A stretch of 64,000 nucleotides of DNA, taken from the NCBI GenBank assembly GCA_027493945.1, contig JAOSJU010000001.1, positions 2,418,001 to 2,482,000 on the forward strand, written 5' to 3'. Of the stretch, positions 39,432-47,652 are shown piece after piece (position 1 is the stretch's first letter; each line of letters opens with the position of its first letter). Both the position numbers and the translations under genes were made by a program. This stretch comes from Burkholderiaceae bacterium (lineage in GTDB: Bacteria > Pseudomonadota > Gammaproteobacteria > Burkholderiales > Burkholderiaceae_E). Under the pieces are notes generated by a model that ran no database searches, was not told the DNA's origin, and saw only the letters and a list, made by a program, of their open reading frames with translations.

Positions 39432-40736
39432 ATGAACACCAGGCTCGCCATCGCGATCGCATCGGCGCTCTTGCTCGGCGGCTGCGCCACCTCGGTCGGT
39501 ACCGGCGCCCCTCCGGGTGGCGCGCCGGAACGCGACGAGCGCCCGCAGGTGCTCACGATCAAGGGAACGATGGCCTACCGCGAGCGCATCGCGTTGCCGC
39601 CCGACGCGGTCGCCGTCGTCGAACTACGCGCCAGCTCCGGCACCGGCGGGCGCGTGCTGGCCGAGTGGCGGGCCGTGCTGAAGGGCCGGCAGGTGCCGGT
39701 CGCGTTCGAGCTGAGCGTCGATCGCGCAAAGCTCACCGGCGGCGCGCGCCACGCGCTGCGCGGCGCGATCCTGGTGGGCGGACGCGCGGCCTGGGCGACC
39801 GAGCCGGTGGCCATCGACCCGTCCGCGCCGCCGGCGGACGTCGGCCTGCTGCGGCTCGTCCGCGTGCAGCCGCTGGCGTTTGCGAGCACCTTGCAGTGCG
39901 GCGACCGCAGCGTCACGATCGGCCACGTCGGCAACGCGATGCGGATGGAAGCCGGTGGCGAGAGCTTCGACCTGCGCCCCGTGCGCTCGGCCTCGGGGGC
40001 ACGTTACGAGGCGGTCGGCGACCCGTCGACGACGTTCTGGTCGAAGGGTGACCGCGCATCCGTCGTCGTGCGCGGCCAGCCATGGCCGGAATGCGTGACC
40101 GGGCGCGCGCCGGGACTGCCGTTCCGCGCCACCGGCAACGAGCCCGGCTGGCGGCTCGACATCACCGAACAGGCGATGTCGCTGCTGGCCGACGACGGCC
40201 GCACGCGCATCGAGGCGCCGACGCCGGTCGCCGAACCGGGCGAGGGCTTCACCCGCTTCCGGGCGCCGGCCGCTGGCGTGGGGCTCGTCGCGACGATCTT
40301 CGATCGGCGCTGCACCGACTCGATGACCGGCATGCCGTATCCGAACGCGGTGACGGTCGCTTTCGGCGGCCGCGCGCTGAGCGGCTGTGGCGGCGACCCG
40401 GCGACGCTGCTGCACGGCGCCGAGTGGGTGGTCGAAGACCTGCGCGGCGGCGGCATCGTCGACCGTTCGCGCATGACGCTGAACTTCGGCGCCGACGGGC
40501 GCGTCGCCGGCGGCGCGTCGTGCAATCGCTACACGGCGGCGTATTCGCTGACCGGCGAAGGCCTGACGATCTCGAAGCCGGCGTCGACGATGATGGCGTG
40601 CGCGCCGTCGCTGATGGAGCAGGAGCGGCTGTTCCTCGCCATGCTGGCGCAGGCGCGCCGGTTCACGATCGACGCGACGGGAGCGCTGGTGCTGCACGCA
40701 GCCGACGGGCGGACGATCAGCGCGCGCCGGCCGTAG
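39432..40736 (+). CDS. Multidomain outer lipoprotein: YbaY-like, MliC-like, COG3650 and META domains
   Basis: The 434-residue lipoprotein has a type II signal with lipobox (SALLLGGCAT). Four modules follow: a YbaY/YscW-like beta domain (GTMAYRERIALPPDAVAVVELR, about 45-140), a MliC-like C-type-lysozyme-inhibitor segment (LQCGDRSVTIGHVGNAMRMEAGG, about 150-220), a COG3650 segment (FRATGNEPGWRLDI), and a C-terminal META domain (WVVEDLRGGGIVDRSRMTLNFG, SCNRYTAAY, PASTMMACAP). The last is related to heat-inducible HslJ. It may guard the envelope against lysozyme or stress. Confidence 0.85.
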   Translation: MNTRLAIAIASALLLGGCATSVGTGAPPGGAPERDERPQVLTIKGTMAYRERIALPPDAVAVVELRASSGTGGRVLAEWRAVLKGRQVPVAFELSVDRAKLTGGARHALRGAILVGGRAAWATEPVAIDPSAPPADVGLLRLVRVQPLAFASTLQCGDRSVTIGHVGNAMRMEAGGESFDLRPVRSASGARYEAVGDPSTTFWSKGDRASVVVRGQPWPECVTGRAPGLPFRATGNEPGWRLDITEQAMSLLADDGRTRIEAPTPVAEPGEGFTRFRAPAAGVGLVATIFDRRCTDSMTGMPYPNAVTVAFGGRALSGCGGDPATLLHGAEWVVEDLRGGGIVDRSRMTLNFGADGRVAGGASCNRYTAAYSLTGEGLTISKPASTMMACAPSLMEQERLFLAMLAQARRFTIDATGALVLHAADGRTISARRP

Positions 40737-40739
40737 CGA

Positions 40740-41237
40740 TCAGCGCATGTACGCGTAACCCTCCCGCTGCAGCCGCACGATCTCCGCGTCGGCCATCGGC
40801 ACCATCCGCACGAAGCCGTGGATGTCGGACGGCGCGTAGCCGAGCACGCCGGCGGCGGCGCGGCACAGGCGGAACTCGATGTTGCCGCTCCGGGTCAGGC
40901 TCTGCGCGCGCTGCATCAGCGCGCGGTACTTCGGGAAGTCGCGGATGCCGAACAGCGGGATCGCGTCGCCGTGCACGACGACCACGATGGCCGACTCGAA
41001 CGGGTCGGCCTCGTACAGCTTGTTGAGGTAGCTGACGCGGTCGAGGATGTTGCCCAGCGCTTCGGCGCCGCCGTTGTCGACGTCGTAGAGCACCCTTGCG
41101 GGCGCGTAGCGGGCCGGCACCTCCTGTGCGCCGCCCCAGGGCGCGTTCGTCTGCGCCTGGGGCGGCAGCGGCGCGAGCAGCAGCAGGCAGACCAGCCATC
41201 CGGGTCGCCTGCCCACGCGCCGGCCGCCCTGACTCAC
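40740..41237 (-). CDS. DsrE/DsrF-like family periplasmic protein (second of a pair)
   Basis: The 165-residue protein starts at GTG 41237 (VSQGGRRVGRRPGW) followed by a signal sequence (LVCLLLLAPLPPQAQA-like) and a DsrE fold: ARVLYDVDNGGAEALGNILDRVSYLNKLY, AIVVVVHGDAIPLF, EFRLCRAAAGVLGY and IHGFVRMVPMADAEIVRLQREGYAY. The single Cys in FRLCRAA sits where DsrE proteins have their reactive Cys. Its start overlaps the TGA of a 3' gene remnant (GTGA), showing it was the second gene of an operon split by the insertion sequence. Confidence 0.85.
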   Translation of the reverse strand: MSQGGRRVGRRPGWLVCLLLLAPLPPQAQTNAPWGGAQEVPARYAPARVLYDVDNGGAEALGNILDRVSYLNKLYEADPFESAIVVVVHGDAIPLFGIRDFPKYRALMQRAQSLTRSGNIEFRLCRAAAGVLGYAPSDIHGFVRMVPMADAEIVRLQREGYAYMR

Positions 41238-41324
41238 TTCTTCAGGCCCGGCTGGTCGATGTAGCGGATGTCCTTCACCGGCAGCGGCAGCGGTTTGTTG
41301 TGGGGGTTTCCTTCCCCCCCCCCC
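41234..41324 (-). pseudogene. 3' remnant of the first DsrE-family gene, cut off by the insertion sequence
   Basis: Between the left end of the insertion sequence and the start of the downstream DsrE gene, the minus strand encodes a tail NKPLPLPVKDIRYIDQPGLKK ending in TGA that overlaps the next GTG. Together with the 5' part at 43590-44030 it makes one gene interrupted by the element. A run of twelve C (41314-41325) at the junction makes the exact break uncertain. Confidence 0.65.
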
Positions 41325-41380
41325 CATTCCGCACTTCGAATGGCGTATTAGATCGCAATTGCGCGTGCAATTTGGGCGGA

Positions 41381-41789
41381 TCAGGGCTTGGCCGGATGTG
41401 CTGCGTCGATGAGTCGTTCGGAATCGGCCTCCCAGGCCCTGAGCAGTTTTTTTCACCAAGCGATAGTTGTCGATCGCTTGACGCAGCAACTTCGCCTGTT
41501 CGGGCGTGACGTAGCGATGCGCGATCTTGCCGGCGCGCATGCGACCCCACTCGTAGTACGGGCCGTGCCGCGCTGAAGGGTCAGTCGCGCACCGGCAGTT
41601 CGGTTTGCCGCACTTCATCATCCGCTCGCTGAGCGAACCGGAGCACAGCAATTCGATCTCGCCGAGCCTTGCGCGCAGCTTTGCGATGCGCTGGCGCGCC
41701 GCGTCGACTTGCCTGGTCGAGGGTTTTTTCACCACGGAGGATGCATTCTTCGGCAGCGGTGGGCTTGATTCGACGGCGGTCTTACGCAT
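41381..41789 (-). CDS. Insertion-sequence-associated DUF6788 family protein (frameshifted)
   Basis: A protein of about 135 residues (ATG 41789, MRKTAVESSPPLPKN) with the pattern RIAKLRARLGEIELLCSGSLSERMMKCGKPNCRCATD-PSARHGPYYEW and a basic YVTPEQAKLLRQAIDNYRLVKK stretch. The CGKPNCRC motif suggests zinc or nucleic-acid binding. A run of seven T (41447-41453) carries one base too many; the correct tail LLRAWEADSERLIDAAHPAKP stops at 41381. Such genes often accompany IS1634-type transposases. Role unknown. Confidence 0.72.
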
Positions 41790-41806
41790 AAGATATCGTA
41801 AGAGCA

Positions 41807-43529
41807 ATGGCAGAGCAACCCTCCCCCGACGCGCAGCTCGATCTGCTGACCGAGCGACTGGGCCCGCTACCCCTGCTCAACCACTTCCTCGATCGCAGCG
41901 GCGTGCTCGAGATCCTCGAGAAGCACGTCGATGGCGATGCGCGCTCGCACCGCTCCGCCGTTTCTCACACGCAGGCGCTGGGCGTGCTGCTGCGCTCGAT
42001 CGTCGTCGAGCGCGAGCCGGTCTACCGCCAGCAGGAGACCGCGGTGTCGTTCGCCGGCGGCCTGTTCGGCCTGAGCACCGCCGACCTGTCGCACCTCACC
42101 GACGACCGCATCGGACGGGCGCTCGAGCGCTTGTTCGACGTGGACCGGGCGGCATTGCTGACCGAGGTCGTCGTCACGCTTGCGCGACGCTTCGGCGTGC
42201 GCTTCGATCGGCTGCACAACGACTCGACTTCGGTCTCCTTTTGCGGGCAGTACCGCGCAGCCTCGGGACGCAGCGTTCGCGCTCGTCGGGCACCTGCGAT
42301 CACCTACGGCTACAGCAAAGACCACCGGCCCGATCTGAAGCAGTTGCTGTTCATCCTGACCATCGACGGCGACGATGGCGTGCCGGTGCACTTTCGGTGC
42401 GCCAGCGGCAACGTCGCCGATGCCGTCACCCACATCGACACCTGGAACACGCTGCGCGAGATCGCCGGGCGCGCGGATTTCCTCTACGTCGCCGACAGCA
42501 AGCTGTGCTCGCGCCCGAACATGGACTACATCGCGCGCCACGGCGGGCGCTTCGTGACGGTGATGCCGCGCAACCGCCGAGGAGGATGCCCAGTTCCGGC
42601 ACTGGATCCAGACGCATACGCCGCACTGGGAACTCGTCTGGCAGCGACCCAACCCGAGAAACGCCGAGGGCCCGCGCGACGAGTGGTACGTCTTTTGCCC
42701 CGAGGTGCCTTCGGCCGAGGCCTACCCCATCGTCTGGGTCTGGAGCACCTTGCTCACGCTCAGCCAGGGCTACCGGCGCCAGAGGAACGTGGCCGCCGCC
42801 ATCGATCACCTCGTGGACATCAAGCGCAGGCTCGGTGCGGCCCGCGCCCGTCTGCGCGGGGCTGCGCAAATCGATCAAGAGGTCGACGAGGTCCTCGCCC
42901 GCTATCAGGCCGGCCGATACCTGAAGGTCAGCCGCGTCGTGCGCGAGGAGCACGTCTTTCGCCAGGCGCGCCGCGGCAGGCCCGGGCCCGACACCGCCTA
43001 CCGCAAGATCACCAAGCGGCGCTACGACATCGAGTGGACGCTCGACACCGAGGCCATCGCCTACGACCAGAAGTCCGACGGCATGTACCCGTTGATGACC
43101 AACGACCGCAGCCTGTCGGGCGCGCAGGTCCTCATCGCCCACAAGGGCCAACCTTGCATCGAGCGGCGCTTCGAGCAGCTCAAATCCGTGCATGAGATCG
43201 CGCCGGTGTTCCTGAAGAACGAATCGCGCATCGAGGCGCTGTTCACTGTCTACTTCCTCGCCCTCGTCGTGCAAGCGCTCATCGAGCGCGAACTGCGCCT
43301 CGCGATGAAGCGCCACAAGATCGACGCACTGCCGCTGTATCCGGAGAGCCGCGCCTGTCGTCGGCCCACGACCGAACACATCCTGCGCCTGTTCAGCCTC
43401 GCCGAGCGCCACACCCTGCGCGCCAACGGCGCCACCCTGAAGGTCTTCGAGCCCGAACTCACCGAACTCCAACTCACGGTACTCGAACTGCTCGGCGTGC
43501 CCGCTCGCGCCTACCGTCGAGCCAGCTAA
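41807..43529 (+). CDS. IS1634 family transposase (frameshifted)
   Basis: The DDE transposase of about 573 residues begins MAEQPSPDAQLDLLTERLGPLPLLNHFLDR (DUF4277-like N-terminus). Its acidic residues fall in FDRLHNDSTSVSF, FLYVADSKLCS and the later YxREK-like block IERRFEQLKSVHEIAPVFLK. The frame shifts near 42586, where one surplus C separates VMPRNR from EEDAQFRHWIQTH; the second frame runs to the stop at 43529. A sequencing indel is more likely than programmed shifting, because no slippery heptamer is seen. Confidence 0.88.
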
Positions 43530-43562
43530 CCGTCGGTGCCTCCAGGGGCTGCTAATTCACCG

Positions 43563-44030
43563 CTATTGCGCGAATCGAAGTGCGGAATGTAGGCCCTGCC
43601 AGTAGGCGACCTCCGGAAAGCCGGCCGGCACGACCGTGACGAAGCCGTGCATGTCCTCGGCCTTGAAGCCCGCGGCGAGCATCGCGTTGTTGCACATCTT
43701 GAACTCGACGCCCTCCTTGCTGAGCTCGGCCATCTTGTCGACGATGCCCTGGTACTTCTCGTAGTTCTCCTTCGCGAACGCGCGCAGCTCGGGGCCGTGG
43801 GTCACGACGACCACCTTGCCGCCGGTCGTCTTCTTCGTGTTCTTGACGAAGTTGTAGAGGACGTTGAGCTTCTGCGGGTCCTCGTAGTTGACGTCGAAAA
43901 CGGTGTTCTCCACCGGCATCTTGTGCATGTCCACCTTCGCGGTTCCGTACGGCGCGAAGGCCTCGGCCAGCGCGGGCTGGGCCAGGCCGCTCACGATCGC
44001 AAAGGTGGTGATGGCTACTGCGGTTCTCAT
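43563..44030 (-). pseudogene. DsrE-family periplasmic protein, 3' end disrupted by the insertion sequence
   Basis: The 155-residue frame has a signal peptide (MRTAVAITTFAIVSGLAQPALA), NVLYNFVKNTKKTTGGKVVVVTHGPELRAF, FKMCNNAMLAAGF (with the DsrE-type Cys) and DMHGFVTVVPAGFPEVAYWQ. Its last eight codons (43563-43589) come from the insertion sequence end, and the natural tail lies at 41234-41324. The fold may still form because the loss is after the core. TetR lies just upstream in the same direction (63 bp gap). Confidence 0.8.
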
Positions 44031-44093
44031 GTCGTCTCCGACTCGATGGGTGGATTCCGCCGGTATCCCCCGGCGGTGGGCAAAAGCGGTCGG

Positions 44094-44717
44094 CTAGCGG
44101 CTGCCCGCGGCAGGCCTGCTGCGCGTGCGCGCCGGGCGTGCGCGGACCAGGCCCTTCAGCCAGTCCGCGAGCCGGTCGGTCTCGCGCACGATCACTGCCG
44201 GGTCGTTGAAGGCGTTGGCGACGAGGCTCGCGCCCTGCAGCGTCGTGACCATGTGCAGGGCCAGGCCGGGCGATTCGTCGCCCTTGCCGAGCTCGCGGAA
44301 CTGCGCCTCGGCCCACTGCAGCAGGAACCGCAGCGGGCGTGCCGCTTCGTCGCCGAGCGTGCCGCGCTGCTTCGACAGTTCGTAGCACAGGCTGCCGATC
44401 GGGCAACCGTAGAGCGCGTCGACCTCCTTGTCGCGGATCCAGAGCTGGATCAGCGCTTCGAGCCGCTCCTTCGGGTCGGCCGCCTCGGTCGCCTCGACCA
44501 GGATGCGGCGCAGGAACTCCATCCGCCGGTCGTTGATCGCGACTGCGATGTCTTCCTTGGTCTTGAAGTAGTAGTAGACGCTGCCGAGCGCGACGTCGGC
44601 AGCTTTCGCGATGTCGGCGAGCGTGGTGCGCGCGAACCCCTGCCAATGGATGACCTGGGTGGCGGCCTTCACCAGCTTGTCGCGTCGGCTTGCTGCGGCT
44701 TCCGGACTGCGGGGCAT
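44094..44717 (-). CDS. TetR/AcrR family transcriptional regulator
   Basis: The 207-residue repressor has the TetR helix-turn-helix (RDKLVKAATQVIHWQGFARTTLADIAKAADVALGSVYYYFKTKEDI, about residues 12-57) and a YjdC/LmrA-like C-terminal ligand domain (PIGSLCYELSKQRGTLGDEAARPL). The 71 bp before its start contains GTCAGTCAACTAGCTCAGTC-type repeated GACTGA half sites (about 44733-44752) that could be its operator. It may govern itself and the DsrE pair downstream; ligand unknown. Confidence 0.9.
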   Translation of the reverse strand: MPRSPEAAASRRDKLVKAATQVIHWQGFARTTLADIAKAADVALGSVYYYFKTKEDIAVAINDRRMEFLRRILVEATEAADPKERLEALIQLWIRDKEVDALYGCPIGSLCYELSKQRGTLGDEAARPLRFLLQWAEAQFRELGKGDESPGLALHMVTTLQGASLVANAFNDPAVIVRETDRLADWLKGLVRARPARTRSRPAAGSR

Positions 44718-44788
44718 CTGTTCACAAGTCAGTCAACTAGCTCAGTCTGCGGCGACAACGGGAGCGATGTCAAGCGAGTGGCGCGACG

Positions 44789-45532
44789 CTAGCCTGTCGG
44801 ACCCGGTGGCTGCGCCGGCAGCGGGGCCGGCACGACCGGGCGGCGCAGCCGCGGCAGCAGGTATCCGGTTCGCGCCTTGTACGCCTGCCACTCCGGGTAG
44901 CGCGACATGCTCGCTTCCTTGCGCAGCACGTTCGGCGCGAAGACGCCGATCCACACCCAGGCGAGCACCGCCCACGGCGCCCAATGGCCGGCCAGCAGCG
45001 CGAATCCGGCGTACAGCAGCATCTCGCCCAGGTAGTTCGGGTGCCGCACGCGCGCGAAGAAGCCGTCGGTGATCAAGCCGCGCCTGGACTTCAGCGTGTA
45101 GTACTTCTGCGCGTCGCTGCCCATCATCGTCACGACGCCGACCACGACGAGAAGGGTCGCCGCGCCCATCGCCCACGGCGCGGCCTCGAGGCGCTGCGTG
45201 ACGACCAGCACCGGCGCAATCCAGTAGAGGCCGAGCACCAGCAGCCAGACGACTGCAGCGCCGCCCCAGGTGATCCGCTTCTCCCAGGCCGGGTCGGGGC
45301 ACGTGCAGTGCTTGACCATCCAGCACAGCCCGTAGCCGCCGTGCAGCGCCGCGTAGAGCCACGCGGTCGGGGTCCAGCAGTCGTAGGCCCACATCAGCGC
45401 GAGCACGAACGGCAGGGTGCCGACCTTCTGCGCGTTGATCACCCACGCGGCCTTCAACGTGCGGGGCCCGCCGAAAAGGTCCTCGGACAGGTAGTCGCGA
45501 AAGCGCAGCCAGCCCTGCAGCGTCGGATTCAT
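44789..45532 (-). CDS. Membrane methyltransferase/reductase-like protein (isoprenylcysteine methyltransferase / DUF1295 type)
   Basis: The 247-residue integral membrane protein has about five hydrophobic helices and the hallmark C-terminal block YYTLKSRRGLITDGFFARVRHPNYLGEMLLYAGFALLAG, where the RHPNYLGE motif binds the cofactor (SAM or NADPH) in the PEMT/ICMT/steroid-reductase superfamily. The ATG at 45532 is favoured over an upstream in-frame start at 45586 because it fits the family N-terminus. Substrate unknown. It precedes tetR by 71 bp on the same strand. Confidence 0.82.
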   Translation of the reverse strand: MNPTLQGWLRFRDYLSEDLFGGPRTLKAAWVINAQKVGTLPFVLALMWAYDCWTPTAWLYAALHGGYGLCWMVKHCTCPDPAWEKRITWGGAAVVWLLVLGLYWIAPVLVVTQRLEAAPWAMGAATLLVVVGVVTMMGSDAQKYYTLKSRRGLITDGFFARVRHPNYLGEMLLYAGFALLAGHWAPWAVLAWVWIGVFAPNVLRKEASMSRYPEWQAYKARTGYLLPRLRRPVVPAPLPAQPPGPTG

Positions 45533-45665
45533 CGCGTTCTCCTCACGGGCCGACGAGGTGTTCCGGATTATGGCCTTCGGCGGCACAGCCGGATACGCGT
45601 CGGCAGGGTTCCGGTGGGCGTGAGGGGGCCGCGGCGGGTCCGGGTCGGTCGCCGCGCGACGCGGC

Positions 45666-46575
45666 TCACGGCTCGGCTTGCACGGCCTGCTCGCGGAGGT
45701 GCTCGACCAGCAGCCGGGCGGTCGCCGACAGCGTGGCGTCGCCCCGCGAGCCGATGACGAAGCGCCGCACTGCCCAGCGGTCGGCGAGCGGGACGATCAC
45801 GAGGCCGGTCGCGGCGGCAGTCGGCGTGATCGCCTCGCGCGGCAGGATCGCCAGCCCCAGCCCGGCCGCGACGATCCGGCAGGCCGCGTCCAGCCCCGAC
45901 ACCTGGATGCGGTTGGCCGGCGCACGACCCAGCAGCGCAGCCTGCCGCCGCAGCATCGCCTCGACCATGCCGCCCGGCGCGACGCCGATCGCCGGATAGT
46001 CGAGGGTCTGCTCGTAGCGCATCCGCTCGCGCCGCGCGAGCGGATGCGCCGCGTGCACCACCGCGCACAGGCGGTCGGAGCGGTACGGCACGGTGTGCAG
46101 GCCCGCCAGCGCGCCCGCGTCCCACAGCACGCCGAGGTCGGTCGTGCCTTCGCGCAGCGCGCGCACGATCTCGCTGCTGACGCCCTCGTCGAGGCTCACG
46201 CGCACTCGACCCGTAGCGCGCGAGAAAGCTCGCGATGTCGTTGGGAAGCCGTTCGGCAAGCGCCGAGACGCTCGCCATCACGCGCACGCTGCCGTGAACA
46301 CCGGTGGCGAACTCGCTGATCTCCGCGCGCATGCGCTCCATCGCGCCGAGCACCTCGCGCGCCTGGCGCAACAGCACCTCGCCGGCGGCGGTGGGCTCGA
46401 TCCCCCGGCGTCCGCGCACCAGCAGCGTGGCGCCGATCTCGCGCTCGATCGCCGCGATCCGCTTGCTGACTGCCGACGCGACCAGCGAATCGCGGGCGGC
46501 GGCGCGCGCGATGTTGCGCTCCTCGCAGACGGCGACGAACACGCGAAGCGTCACGGGGTCGAAGTGGCGGTGCAT
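45666..46575 (-). CDS. LysR family transcriptional regulator (frameshifted)
   Basis: The N-terminal frame has the LysR winged helix (FDPVTLRVFVAVCEERNIARAAARDSLVASAVSKRIAAIEREIGATLLVRGRRGIEPTAAG, about residues 5-64) and breaks near 46205. The second frame carries the effector domain (RVSLDEGVSSEIVRALREGTTDLGVLWDAG, GLDAACRIVAAGLGLAILPREA) to 45666. Joined length is about 302 residues, normal for the family. It is divergent from the lyase/CoA-transferase/TRAP operon and is the probable regulator of it. Confidence 0.87.
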
Positions 46576-46634
46576 GGTGGCATTCCGGGCGAGGGCCGGG
46601 CGGGCCCTGATTTTGGCATGACGGAAGGGAACGA

Positions 46635-46682
46635 ATGAGGTTCCGAAAAATCATCGTCGATCCCGACGGGAATTCCTAGAAT
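46635..46682 (+). promoter_or_regulatory. LysR-type operator and -10 box for the lyase/CoA-transferase operon
   Basis: The 113 bp divergent gap contains ATGA-12 bp-TCAT (46635-46654), a dyad of the T-N11/12-A form usual for LysR proteins. TAGAAT (46677-46682) ends 6 bases before the ATG of the lyase gene, so the transcript would be nearly leaderless; no good -35 is seen, consistent with an activator-dependent promoter. Confidence 0.5.
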
Positions 46683-46688
46683 CGCGCG

Positions 46689-47618
46689 ATGACCGCACCG
46701 AATCGTCCGGTGGTGATCCGCGAGGTCGGGCTGCGCGACGGCCTGCAGAGCATCGCCCGCACGCTGCCGACCGCGCACAAGCTCGCCTGGATCCGCGACG
46801 CGCACGCGGCCGGCCTGCGCGAGATCGAGGTCGGCTCGTACGTGCCGCCGCGTCTGTTGCCGCAGCTGGCCGACACCGCCGAACTGGTCGCGTATGCGAA
46901 GACGCTGCCGGGCCTGGTCGTCTCGGTGCTGGTGCCCAACCTGAAGGGCGCGCAGCGCGCGATCGAAAGCGGCGCGCACTCGATGCTGCTGCCGCTCTCG
47001 GCGAGCCGCGCGCACAGCCTCGCCAACCTGCGCAAGACGCCGGACGAGGTGGTCGCCGAGATCGCCGCGATCCGGGCCGAACGCGACGCGGCCGGCTCGT
47101 CGTGCCTGCTCGAGGTCGGCATCAGCACCGCATTCGGCTGCACGATCCGGGGCCGCGTCGAGCCGGACGAGGTGCTGCGGCTGCTGCGCGCGGTGCTCGA
47201 CATCGGCGTCGACCGCGTCGGGCTGGCCGACACGGTCGGCTTTGCCGACCCGAAGGCGGTGCGCGATCTGTTCGAGCGCGGCTTCGCGATCGCCGGCGAC
47301 AAGCTCGCCTGCGGGCACTTCCACGACACGCGCGGGCTCGGCATGGCCAACGTGTTCGCCGCGTGGCAGGTCGGCGTGCGCCGCTTCGACGCGTGCCTGG
47401 CCGGCATCGGCGGCTGCCCGCACGCGCCGGGCGCGAGCGGCAACGTCGCGACCGAGGACGTCGCCTGGCTGTTCGCCAGCATGGGCGAGCCGGCCGGGCT
47501 GGACGTCGGCGCGCTGCTGGCCCTGCGCGCCAGGGTCGCACAGTGGCTCGAAGGCGAGACGCTGCACGGCACGCTGTGGCGCACCGGCCTGCCGAAGACG
47601 ATGCGCGCGCCGGCATGA
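46689..47618 (+). CDS. Hydroxymethylglutaryl-CoA lyase family protein
   Basis: The 309-residue TIM-barrel lyase has the catalytic start REVGLRDGLQS (Arg and Asp of the metal site), LPLSASRAHSLANLRKT, VGLADTVGFADP, the metal His pair in GHFHDTRGLGMANV, and the lyase signature AGIGGCPHAPGASGNVATED with the mobile-loop Cys. Such enzymes split HMG-CoA to acetyl-CoA and acetoacetate; close relatives act on citramalyl-CoA-like esters. It is followed 34 bp later by a class III CoA-transferase, so the acyl-CoA substrate is probably made in the same operon. Confidence 0.9.
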   Translation: MTAPNRPVVIREVGLRDGLQSIARTLPTAHKLAWIRDAHAAGLREIEVGSYVPPRLLPQLADTAELVAYAKTLPGLVVSVLVPNLKGAQRAIESGAHSMLLPLSASRAHSLANLRKTPDEVVAEIAAIRAERDAAGSSCLLEVGISTAFGCTIRGRVEPDEVLRLLRAVLDIGVDRVGLADTVGFADPKAVRDLFERGFAIAGDKLACGHFHDTRGLGMANVFAAWQVGVRRFDACLAGIGGCPHAPGASGNVATEDVAWLFASMGEPAGLDVGALLALRARVAQWLEGETLHGTLWRTGLPKTMRAPA

Positions 47619-47652
47619 GCGCCCCCGGCGCCTGCAACGAGGGCCTTCGCCG

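Larger units (their letters stand above)
41325..43589. mobile_element. IS1634-type insertion sequence (about 2.27 kb)
   Basis: Inverted ends share CATTCCGCACTTCGA (left from 41325; right is its complement ending at 43589), then become imperfect. Inside are a transposase on the plus strand and a small DUF6788-type protein on the minus strand that begins 18 bp from it. The right end supplies the last codons of the DsrE-family gene (HSALRFAQ). No clear short target duplication is visible; IS1634 relatives can make long, variable ones, and the C run on the left obscures the edge. Confidence 0.85.

Noticed and set aside
40740..41807. A single 355-residue minus-strand protein joining the DUF6788 gene and the DsrE gene
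   Set aside because: It crosses the end of the insertion sequence; the N-terminal part belongs to the mobile element and the C-terminal part has its own GTG and signal peptide.
42570..42600. Programmed ribosomal frameshift in the IS1634-type transposase
   Set aside because: No slippery heptamer or pseudoknot is evident, and similar one-base shifts occur in many unrelated genes here.
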